A program made the translations under genes and the position numbers. A stretch of DNA of 64,000 nt from positions 41,248 to 105,247 of the forward strand of contig NZ_JAFREP010000034.1 of the NCBI RefSeq assembly GCF_017377855.1, read 5' to 3'. The stretch is from Acanthopleuribacter pedis (GTDB lineage Bacteria; Acidobacteriota; Holophagae; Acanthopleuribacterales; Acanthopleuribacteraceae). This document shows, in pieces, positions 1 through 9,300 of the stretch. The stretch's first letter is position 1. Each line of letters starts with the position of its first letter. The notes beneath the pieces were generated by a model that was not told where the DNA came from, did no database searches, and worked only from the letters and a program-made list of their open reading frames with translations.

Positions 1-155
1 GAGAACGGTGCGTTGTCCTCTGGTTTGGGGTCCGAACTCAAGGCGGTGAGCTGGGCTTCGAGGGCACGCGGCTGTTCCGCGGCAAGCCGATGGAACAGCT
101 TTTGGAGTCGCTGTTGTTGCGCGGGGTCGGGCGGGTGGGGCGGTGGTTGTTCCAT
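1..155 (-). CDS. 5' end of an unidentified gene (partial)
   Basis: The first 51 codons of a minus-strand gene that runs off the window. It starts at an ATG (155-153) preceded by a GAGGT ribosome-binding sequence a few bases upstream. The N-terminus is rich in Pro and Gln (MEQPPPHPPDPAQQQRLQKL) and continues into a charged, probably helical segment with Ala, Leu and Glu. There is no signal peptide and no family is recognisable from this fragment. It diverges from the SET-GNAT gene at 468. The open frame, start codon and ribosome-binding site all agree, but the function cannot be stated. Confidence 0.5.
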   Translation of the reverse strand, partial: MEQPPPHPPDPAQQQRLQKLFHRLAAEQPRALEAQLTALSSDPKPEDNAPF

Positions 156-467
156 GAGACCTCGGGAAAGGACGGATGGGACCGAGACATCCTGAATAAT
201 CCAAAGCCTAAGGTTGCAAGACGCCCGCGTCAAGTTTTTGGCGGGTGGCGGGTGTGGATGGGACTTATTTAAGTAATGCTGCCGTTCGCGACCGAAATAC
301 GTGCCGTCGGCGCCGTTTGGGTCGTGCGCCGCCGCCGTTTGCGACAGCCACGCCGGCGTATCCCCAAGGTGGGATCTATGTTCAGGGTGACAGCGAAAGG
401 TCCTTTGTTTCGTGCGGTACGGATGGTTTTTTCCGGTGCGGGCTAGGGCCGTACCAGGAGGAAGCCG
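156..467. other. Intergenic region, divergent promoters presumed
   Basis: A gap of about 310 bases between two divergently oriented genes. Both promoters should lie here, but no box pair with convincing spacing was seen. The short open frames across it lack ribosome-binding sites and look non-coding. Confidence 0.3.
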
Positions 468-2294
468 ATGACCCATCCCACAAAACATACCGATCCATTG
501 ATTCAGGACCTTGTCCGTTGGGCACGCTGTCACGGGGCCGCCCTGCCGGGTCAAAGGGTCCAAACTTTGGCGCCCGGCTACCGGGGTGTGCAAAGCACGC
601 AACCGATCAAGTCGGGTGCCGCCCTATGCTGGGTGCCGCGCAAACTAATGATGTGTGGCGACAAAGCGCGGGCTTCGCGGATCGGCCGCTGCATTGAGGC
701 GGCCAATCCATCCTTGCGTTCGGAACACAGTCTGTTGGCGGCCTTCCTGCTGCAGGAAGCAGCCGATCCCGACTCGTTCTGGCGACCCTACATCAACAGC
801 TTGCCCGAGCGTTTCGACGAGGTGCCCTTGTTTTGGGACGAGGCGGCACTCCAGCCGCTGCAAGGGACTTTTGCGCTGCTGTGGATTAAGGCGCGCCGTG
901 ATCGGATCCTTGCGGATTACCAAGCACTCGCGGAGGCAGTGCCCCATTTCGCCACGCGGTTTTCAGAGCAACAGTTTTTGTGGGCGATGACCGCGGTGAA
1001 CGCACGCTGTTTTGATGTTCCGGTTGTCTCCGGCACAAGCGAACCGGCGCTGATCCCCTTGCTCGATTTGTACAACCACCACCAGGATGCCGACGGCGGC
1101 AAATGTTTTCCCGGTCAGGGTGCAGAACCCGGCGCGGCCCTGTATTTGTCGCGGGCCGGCTTGGGTTTTACCGCCACCCGTGCCCTCGCGGCGGGTGTCG
1201 AGGTCTTTATGAGCTACGGCGCCAAATCGCGCACCCGCTTTTTTGTGAATTACGGCTTCATCGACGGCACCCAGAAGGTCGCGCGGCTTCACGGGCTTAC
1301 CGCGGACAAGGAAAGCGACAACCTTTTTATCGGGGTTCTGCGCGAAAACGACTTTTCCTCGGTGACGGCCTGTTTGGATCTGCTCGTGCCGGGCCGAAAA
1401 AACGGCTCGGAATCGGAACCTATCGGCCGCGCATTGGTTGCGATGCGCCGGTTGGCATTTTTGGCGCGCCAAACCCGGCGTGGCTTTGCGGGCGAAAACA
1501 CGGTGTCGGGGCAGGGCAGGGTGATTGCGATGAACCCAAGTCAGGCCATACCGAATAGCTTGCGTCACGACGAAGAAACCGTTCTGGCCAAAGTAACGGC
1601 ATTCGCCGACCAAGCCGCCACGCTCCTCGAACTGCCCAAGCGTGAACGCGGGCGGGCGTTGAAGCAGGCCGCCGCGGCGGAGGGCGAGGGCCAAAGCGTG
1701 CGCGACTGGCTGGGCCGCTGGGCCAAGTCGTTACAACCGGTTCGCGCGTCCGAAACCCATGCATACCATGGTTTTGTCGGTGGTGAACCGCCGCCGGCGC
1801 GGGTTCAGCCGCTAAAACCTGAGGATTGGTCGTGGTTGCACCAACTCGCGCTGAAACCGGCGCAAAAGTCCTTCGTACCTCGCCCGGTCGAACTATTTCG
1901 CAACAAAGTATTTGTGCAGGAAGCCCCGGTCCAAATGGTGGGCGTCTGGACGGAGGCGCGTCCGGTTGGTGTGTTCTGCTGGTTGCACCAAACCAATGGC
2001 TGGGTTGATTTTTTCGGGTTCCAAATCGATCACCGCGCACAAGGTCGCGGCATTGGCGGCCGGATCATGGACCGCTTTCTGAAAGGTTTGGCGTCGATGC
2101 CGGGCATCAAAGGGGTGCAGCTTAACGTCCACCCCGACAACCACGCCGTGGCCGCCTTTTACCTGCGGCGCGGCTTTGAATTCACCGCCGACGACCAACC
2201 CGATTGCTGGAACCTGAGCATGGATCGCGCGACCTTGGCCGCTCGCTGGGGCAAGGAGGAGGAAACGCATCCCTCCGCCTGCGCGGGCGGTTAA
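468..2294 (+). CDS. SET-domain protein lysine methyltransferase fused to GNAT acetyltransferase
   Basis: A predicted cytoplasmic protein of 608 residues with two catalytic modules. Residues about 30-265 resemble the Rubisco LSMT/SETD3 class of SET domain: LLDLYNHH (198-205) matches the SAM-binding N-H motif, and SYGAKSRTRFFVNYGF (249-264) carries the C-terminal SET motif with its conserved tyrosines. An alpha-helical segment (about 280-430) matches the usual Rubisco-LSMT substrate-binding region in position. Residues about 447-585 form a GNAT fold, with the acetyl-CoA motif HRAQGRGIGGR (522-532) and NHAVAAFYLRRGFE as motif B. ATG 468 follows AGGAGG by six bases. The family transfers methyl groups to lysine, and GNAT enzymes acetylate amines. 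A single protein carrying both suggests competing or sequential modification of one target, which is inference. It has no operon partner. Confidence 0.8.
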   Translation: MTHPTKHTDPLIQDLVRWARCHGAALPGQRVQTLAPGYRGVQSTQPIKSGAALCWVPRKLMMCGDKARASRIGRCIEAANPSLRSEHSLLAAFLLQEAADPDSFWRPYINSLPERFDEVPLFWDEAALQPLQGTFALLWIKARRDRILADYQALAEAVPHFATRFSEQQFLWAMTAVNARCFDVPVVSGTSEPALIPLLDLYNHHQDADGGKCFPGQGAEPGAALYLSRAGLGFTATRALAAGVEVFMSYGAKSRTRFFVNYGFIDGTQKVARLHGLTADKESDNLFIGVLRENDFSSVTACLDLLVPGRKNGSESEPIGRALVAMRRLAFLARQTRRGFAGENTVSGQGRVIAMNPSQAIPNSLRHDEETVLAKVTAFADQAATLLELPKRERGRALKQAAAAEGEGQSVRDWLGRWAKSLQPVRASETHAYHGFVGGEPPPARVQPLKPEDWSWLHQLALKPAQKSFVPRPVELFRNKVFVQEAPVQMVGVWTEARPVGVFCWLHQTNGWVDFFGFQIDHRAQGRGIGGRIMDRFLKGLASMPGIKGVQLNVHPDNHAVAAFYLRRGFEFTADDQPDCWNLSMDRATLAARWGKEEETHPSACAGG

Positions 2295-2651
2295 CCCGCG
2301 GATTAGAAGCAAAGCACAAACGCTCGAAGCCACGCTGATCGAAGCATGATCCCATTCGTTATCGTGCTCTTGATCGGCGTGTTTTAGAAAAGTGTAAGTC
2401 AGAGGAACCGGAGTTCGGCGTTGAAGTAGAGTGGAACAAAAGGATGGGCCGAAAAGGAAGTGAATCAACGAAATCACCCAGCCCCTTGCAGAAGACTGTT
2501 CCCCTACGGCCTGCAGAAGACTCTCCCCCGGCAGCCTTTTCCATTCCTTGATTTTCTATTTTTTGGAACTCTGGGGGGCAATGTGTGATAGCGTTTCCTA
2601 GTGCCAGGGCTTTTTTTGAGAAGGTTTTTTTGCAAACACGTTGAGGGTAAA
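2295..2651. other. Intergenic region with a short direct repeat
   Basis: About 350 bases without a supportable gene. Two near-identical units beginning TGCAGAAGACT and followed by a C-rich run lie in tandem at about 2485-2530. From about 2540 onward the sequence becomes markedly AT-rich and stays so to about 4410, which marks the start of a compositionally foreign patch. Confidence 0.4.
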
Positions 2652-3011
2652 ATGCCTATACCTGAACTGACTTTTCTTATTTTGCACGCGCCATTTATTT
2701 TTGTTTATTTAGTGCTTTTGAGGGTGTCGAAATCGAATGTTTTGTCGCGGAAAGTTTTTTGGGTTGTTTTCGTGAGTTATGTTGTGACTGCTGTTAGTTA
2801 TTATCTAGATTTGGGTGATGATTTTGCGAATTTTCAGTACGGTGCGTTGTTCTGGTTAACGCCGCTTGTCTATTACTTCTTAAGAGTGCGTGGGACTGAG
2901 GCGACTTATTTAATGGCATGTTTGAAGGTTTTGGCCTTTTCACTAATGCATGTGTTTTTGACGGTGGTTTTTCTTTTTCTGGCTCTGCTTTATGATCCAC
3001 CCGAGTTTTAA
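2652..3011 (+). CDS. Small multi-pass membrane protein, function unknown
   Basis: A 119-residue, strongly hydrophobic protein with about four predicted membrane-spanning stretches: LTFLILHAPFIFVYLVLL, KVFWVVFVSYVVTAVSYYL, FWLTPLVYYFL, and a C-terminal MHVFLTVVFLFLALLY. ATG 2652 is chosen because GAGGG lies just upstream; an in-frame GTG at 2601 has no ribosome-binding site. Codon use and base composition are AT-rich, unlike most of the window but like the adjacent phospholipase tip of the YD-repeat gene, which converges on it. It could be an orphan or immunity-type membrane protein associated with that tip. The opposite orientation argues against a simple toxin-immunity operon. No family is recognised. 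Confidence 0.55.
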   Translation: MPIPELTFLILHAPFIFVYLVLLRVSKSNVLSRKVFWVVFVSYVVTAVSYYLDLGDDFANFQYGALFWLTPLVYYFLRVRGTEATYLMACLKVLAFSLMHVFLTVVFLFLALLYDPPEF

Positions 3012-3232
3012 TTATAGATTATGTTTTAGAAGCTGGTGTGGATAAAGAATGGGCCATATAATGTTACTTTGAAAATGGAGCTGGAACACTCGGTAAAAGT
3101 TGAAGAAGACAGGCTGGGTATCCTGAAGTAGACCTTTGGGTGGCGAAAAATGAAGCGTTTTCGACTGCTTTTTTGGTTTTGTCTATAGAAGTGTATGACT
3201 TCAGAATGAGGTATGATTGGGGTAGGTTGTAA
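3012..3232 (+). pseudogene. Frameshifted coding remnant in AT-rich patch
   Basis: Translated pieces in different forward frames look protein-like but are broken by stops. One frame from 3030 reads KLVWIKNGPYNVTLKMELE and continues to a TAG near 3117. Another reads on from about 3107 with GYPEVDLWVAKNEAFSTAFL and ends at TAA 3230-3232 after a Tyr/Arg-rich tail. A third short piece runs from 3008 to about 3061. Joining them needs at least one frameshift, so this looks like a decayed gene, or one gene with sequencing errors, following the small membrane protein. No family is recognised. About 145 bases of apparently non-coding AT-rich sequence remain before the YD-repeat stop codon. Confidence 0.35.
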
Positions 3233-3376
3233 TGGTTTTATAGATAGTGGTTGATTCTTAGGAGTTATTGGGTTTTTTTAGAGTGAATTCTAAGGCGAAA
3301 ACGGAAAGGGGTTTAAGAAATGCCCAGAAAAACTAGTTTCTTTAACTCTTGGAAAAGGATCCCACTTGTCTGTAAA

Positions 3377-6300
3377 TCAAGGCAGAGGGATTTGGGTTCC
3401 CCAATGCGGTGGAATAGAAAACCCATCGAGTTTTAGATACTTATAACGCATGGGGTTCTTAGGTTTTTCACTGAACCACATTGCACTTGGATGGATAACT
3501 AGATTCTTAGGCAGGTGGCGATATTCACCGTCATTAAAGTACCACTTCCCGTTATCGGTGGGAGAGTCTTTTAATCGTTTTTTTACGCCCCGCCCTTGTA
3601 TGTAGAAATATTGTTTATACTGCTCGTATGTTTCACGGTAGTCCTCGCCCATTGAGGCTAATTTTGTTTCATCCCATAGTGTTAAGCCGTAGTGTTCAGA
3701 CATGTCAATAACAAACTGCCGAGCTATGAATTCAAAAATACTGCCTCCATATCCACCGCCTACGTTTGAGTGAACACCACGAAAACCAACTTGAAGTGCA
3801 CCCTGTAAATCGGAAACCGCAAACTCTTTGCGTTGTTCGTCAATAGAAATTAAATGTATTGGTTGATGAATGAAAGTCATGTTCTTTGGAAGAGTGAAGC
3901 CTTCATTGTTTGCATTGCGAGCGTATGAATTTGGCTGCCAAAACTTTAAAGTAACAATCGCGCCGAGATAGTCTGCACCACTGCCAAGTGTTTGCCTTAT
4001 TGCGCCCCTTTTTGAAGGGACTTGATCGAACAAGGTGACAAACCTAACCTTAATGTCCTTATATAACTCATCCTTAGCATCGATCTTTGATTGAATTTTG
4101 TTCAAAAATAAAGTTGCCGATGCTGCGCCGCGGCTAAAACCAAAAACATCTACTACTTTGTCTCCCTTTCTGAGTTCGTTCTCAAGGTTGTTCAACATGT
4201 CTTGGACGCGTTCCTCCATCGAATTACCTGTTGCTTTCTCTTCTAGGCTAATTCCATCAAAGGTGGAATAAGGTGTCCCGTCAGCGTGAAAACCCGAACC
4301 AATTCCATAAGCATAATATTTTTGGTTGTCATTATAGGCTAAATAGAGTCTCCAAACGTTTGTCTCGTCATTAGGTTTGTTGTTTGTTCCGTCGAAAAAG
4401 ATTCCTGTGGCTAAACCATTCGGGTCCCAGAACATTATCGGGTTGCCGGCGGCGTAGGCGTAGGGTTCGGTGAAGGTGGTGGGGTCGTAGATGTTGGGGG
4501 CGCGGAAGTCGGGGTTTAGGAAGTGGCCGAGCTCTGGGCTGTAGTAGCGGTGGTGCATGTAGATGAGGCCGGTGTCCTCGTCACGCATGTGGCCGCCCAA
4601 GCCGAGGAAAGGCGCGTTGAACAGGGCGAAGGGCGGCCGTTCAAAACCCGTTCCTAGGTTGACCGTGTTGGTCGCTTTTGCGGTGTTGGTGGTTTCTCTC
4701 GAGGCCTCGGGGACCTCGAAGCTTTGCCACCAGTCCTCGCCGTAGGGACTGGACGGGGTGTAAAAAACCTTGTCGTCACCGAGGCGTTTGTACGCGAAGG
4801 GCGTGCCCAGATGGTCGTTGAAGATGTAATAACTGTTGTTTTGGTTTTCCAAATCCACAATGAATGCCGGTCCCATGGGGCCGTGGGCCACGGCATGGGT
4901 CCACCTGATGCCGGTTGCTTGGTTCACACCGACCGCGATCAATTTCGAGCCGTGGTACGAGAAAACCAAGGGATTGGGACTCAGTGAGGTTGCCGCGCGG
5001 ATACGGCGGTGCCCACTGTCGTATGCATATTCGTAGGTACGCCCGTCTTTGCGCATGGCGCGTAGGCGGCGTTCGCCATCCCACGCGAACTCCTGGTTTG
5101 GCAAGCTCGGTGCGCTGATCTGTTCCAGGTTTCCGTTGGCGCTTGAATAGGTTAGGGTGGCGGTGCTCGCGGGGGGTTGGGTTGGGTCGATGGTTTCCGA
5201 GGGGTTCCAGGTGTTTAATTGGTTGACGCGCGGTCCGTCGCCGCCGGTGGCGGCGCGTTTGCGCAGTTGGACCTGTCTGGTTTGTCCGGGGTTATCTGGA
5301 TCTTCTTGAGACAGAACCAGCGACAGTTGCTGGAGGAGTTGCTTTTCCCCTGAGCCGTAATCCTCTTGGAAAGAGAGGGTTTCGTAGGTGGGCTCGGCCT
5401 CAGGATCCGTGTTGGCGGGCGGGGCGCGTTCACCGATGTGCCGCTCCACGCTCACCCCACGCAGGGTTTGGTTGCCGGGGTTGAATTCGGGGGTAAGGAT
5501 TTCGCGCAATTCGGGTCCCGCGCGCGTGACCGAGTCAATCAGCGCACCTTGGTAGTCGGCGCCGTTGCCGCAACCGTCAATTTGGCTGCCGCTTTTGTAG
5601 GTGATCTGAAGCGCGAAATCTTGGTCGCTGGTTTGGACATGGGTCAAACGTTGCTGTCCATCAAGACCGATTTGGAAGTTGGTCCCGTCGCCCCACTGCA
5701 TGTTGGTCGGAAAGCCCGATTCCCAATTCGTGTAACGCGCGGACAGGCCGCCCGCCGCGACGAAATCGATGTTGCCGCCGTCGTCGTGGGAAAACACAAA
5801 AGACGGTCCGTTTTCGATGGTTAGGTTGGTCAGGCGGTTGTTTCGGTACCCATAAATCTGGGTGACCCCGTTGCCGTCTTGGTAACGTTCGATCCGGCTT
5901 AGGTCGTCGGTGTCGGTCGCGTAGGTAAGGGTTTCTCGGCTCGGAAGACCCACATCGCCGCTGGGGATGCGGTCCAATTGAACGAGGCGGCCGTCTGAAT
6001 CATAAGCGGGCACCAAATCCTCGGCGGGGATCGCGGGGAGGGTGCCGCCGGTAGCGGTGGTTGCCGGCGGGGTCGCGGTGATGCGCGTGACCCGTCCGTT
6101 CTGCCACTGCAACGACCGGGCGATGTGGTTTGCCCCCTCGACCATGTCGGTGAGGCGGCCGTCGGCATCGTATTGGAACCGTTTCGGGGCGAGTCCGGGA
6201 TAACCGATCTGTTCAAGCAAACCCCGCGCATTGATGTCGATGGTGACATCGTTAGGGAAATTCAATTTACTGGAATCGCCGTCACGGAAAAGCTGATGGA

Positions 6301-9300
6301 TGGTTCCACCGGCGTTAAGTTCTTTGGGAACGCCCCAGGCGTTGAAGGAAACCAGGGTTGAAGGTTGGTGCGCGCGTTGATGGCGGACGAGATCCCCATG
6401 CGTGCTGTAGTGGAAGCTTTCGGCAGGCCGTCCCGCGGTTTCCACGGTCACACATTTTGGATTGCCGTTTTCGTGGTACTCAATGTGGACGGTTTCTTGG
6501 ACCTGCCCGCCCCTGCTTTGGGTAATGGTTTTGGGTTGGGTTTGATTTGCGTCGTAATCGTAACTTATGGAGGTGCCGTCGCTGTGATCCACCTGGACCA
6601 AGTTCACATCATCATAGGTATAGCGCAGGGTTCCTTCGGCGGTGTAGGCGACTTTAATCCGTTGCGCTGCATCGCGTTCGACGGAAAGGGTCGGGGTCAG
6701 TAAACCGCCGGTATCGAGGACGCCCTGAGCGAGGAAGTACCCGTTCTGGTCATAAAAGGTTTCGACGCCGGTGCCGTCGGGGCCTTTGGCTTCCACCTGC
6801 TGGTAATGGGACTTCCAGATGAACTGGGTGGATTCGCCGGTGAAATTTCTGATTTCCCCCATGCGGTTGGTGACGGGATCGACCAAGACGGTTGCCTCGT
6901 TCCCGTCGCGGGTGAGGGTTGTTAAACCGAGCGCGGTGGTGTTGCGCTCCGTTTTAACCTCATCGCCCAGCCAGGTGCGGTGGGTTTGGATTGCGGTGCT
7001 TATGCCCTGCCCGGCTTCGGTCTCGGTAAGGACCCCACCCGCCTGGTTGGCTTGGGTGGTTTCCACTTTATCAATGACACCGCTTGCGCCCTGGTAGGCG
7101 TAGGAAAGGTTGAGCCCGCGTGCATCGGTTTGCCCGTTAACCCGGCCGCGGTCGTCGTGATCAAAGGCCCAGGACAGGTTCGCGGAAGTGATCCCCGTTG
7201 TCTGGGTTGCGGCGTTGCGGGCGAGGGTCAGGCCGCGACCGTTTGAGTGGGTCCAAGTTTGCGGAAAGCCGTCCGTTTCGTTGTGGGGATTCGAGGTGGT
7301 AATCGACTGGTTTCCGAAGGTCAAACGCGTGGGATAACCGAAACCGTCACTTTGAAAGCGCCTCGTGAGCGCGCTTTCGTTGTTTGTGATTTTTCGTTCC
7401 AGCCTCTTGCCAATGATGTTGGTTTCGACGTCGTATCGGCGTGTGTCGCTGTTGTTCCCAAATTCGGGAATGACCCGGTCAGCGTTGTTTTTTTTCCGGT
7501 TAAGCAGAAAATCCTGTTTCTTCAGCGTTTCGATGACCCGTGTGTCCACCCAACGCTGGTTTTGCGCCTTGGTAACCACCTCTCTTCGGTTGAGATGGTC
7601 AGACAAGGTGACTTGACCCGCTTGATAGCTCCAGCTAAAGAGCAGGTCGGGGGCGGCTTTGGCGGCGCCACCGGGGATATTGGGGGAATTCGCCAGTTGC
7701 ATTTCCAGGGGGTTGCCGAATGCGTCCAGGCTGATGGCGACATCGCCGATGCCGTCCATCCGGTCACCGACGCGTCGGCCGACGGCGTCAATTTTTAGCC
7801 CGATGGTATCAGGGCGGCTATGGGTCGGCGTGATGGTGGCGCTGTTGACGAGGATGCCGCCCTCGTTGGTTACGTCGTAGGCAATGGTCCCGGCGGGTGA
7901 GGTTTCTTGGGTCGGCGTGCCGGTTACCCCGAAGTAGGTGACGGTGGATTTGAAGCTGTCGTCGGCGGTATCGACGGTTTCCGTCAGGCGGCCGTGATCG
8001 TCGTATTGGTAAGCGGTGCCGCCAGGCGCGGGTCCGCCGGAGACCTCGGCGCGTCGTAACAAATCGCGCTGATCGAACCGCAAGGTGGTGACGCTGCCGT
8101 TGCTCTCGTCGCGGATGGTCTCAACACGGAAACCGGCGTCGTAAGCGACGGTGTAGGTGCGCAGGATCCTGGCGCCGCCGTCTTTGGTCCTGTCTTCTTG
8201 AACCAGGCGGCCCAAGGGGTCGTAGGTCAGGGTGGTTTTCGCGTCGAGGTAGGTGGCGGAGGTGGTTTGTCCCCAGCGGTTGGTGGTGGTATGGCTGAGT
8301 TGTTGCCCGGTCTTTAGGTTGATTTTTTGGTTGGCGGCGGTAAAGGTTTTAACGTCACCACCCTTGGGGAAATAGGATTGGCTTGTTTCCGCCCCGGTCG
8401 GGATGCCGGTGATGTCGAACCGGCGAATGGGTACGCCGCTTGGTGAAAAGTCCTGGGTCACGCTGGGGCTGCCGGGGCTGGTGGTATCCGTGATGACCCA
8501 TCGCGCGCCTTCTGCTTCCTTCTTAAATTGAATATTGGTTTGACCCTGGTCATGGCCGGGGTTGTAGCTTAGGCTTGCCGGTGAAAACTTGAAGTGTTCG
8601 CTTTCCTGGTAGGTCCAGGTCTTGAGGAAGCCGTCGATGGATTCGGTCGCGGTTCGTCCCAGTTGGTCGTAGGTGAATCTTTGGTCGCGGTAGGTGTCTG
8701 CCGTGAGGCGCCAGTCAAATGGTTCCTCAAGCGCCAGGCGTTCCCAGGTGAGGCTGCCGCCGGCCTCGCCTCGGCGCCAGGTTTTACTGAGGCGGCGCTG
8801 GGTGGTTGTGTCGAAGGTGACCGTCCAGGGTGGGGTGACGCCGTCACAACTCGGTACGGTGACGGATTGGGTTTCGCCGTTGACCCGTGTGAAGCGGTAG
8901 GTGGTGTCGGCGGCGCAGTAGGGATTGCTGAAGGTTTGCAGGGTGGCGTCGCGCGGGCCGCGGTAGGTCCAAGCGGCCAGGGTCAAGGGGCCGTCGTTGG
9001 TTTGGCCTTCAATCGAGATGAGGCGTTTGAGTTCGAGTTTGCCGGCTTTGATGTCCAGTGATTCCCAATGATAGGTGGTCGTACGCACCTCGGTGTCTTT
9101 GGTGGCGCGTTCGTGGACCTCGGTGAGATAACCGTCCGGGTCGTAGACGTAATCCACCTCGAAACCGTCGAAATGGACGTTGCGAACCAAACGGCCGACC
9201 TTGTAGGCGCCATAGGCGCGCTTGACCTCACGAAGGGGAGCCGGATCGGCGGTTTGCTCGGCGATGGTGACGGGCAGGGCGCGCTGCAATTTTTTGTCGC

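Noticed and set aside
2601..2651. N-terminal extension of the small membrane protein from a GTG
   Set aside because: There is no ribosome-binding sequence before the GTG, whereas ATG 2652 follows GAGGG closely and begins at the first membrane segment.
3012..3376. A minus-strand immunity gene directly downstream of the phospholipase tip
   Set aside because: I looked for one because polymorphic toxins usually have it, but no minus-strand frame with a start signal exists here.
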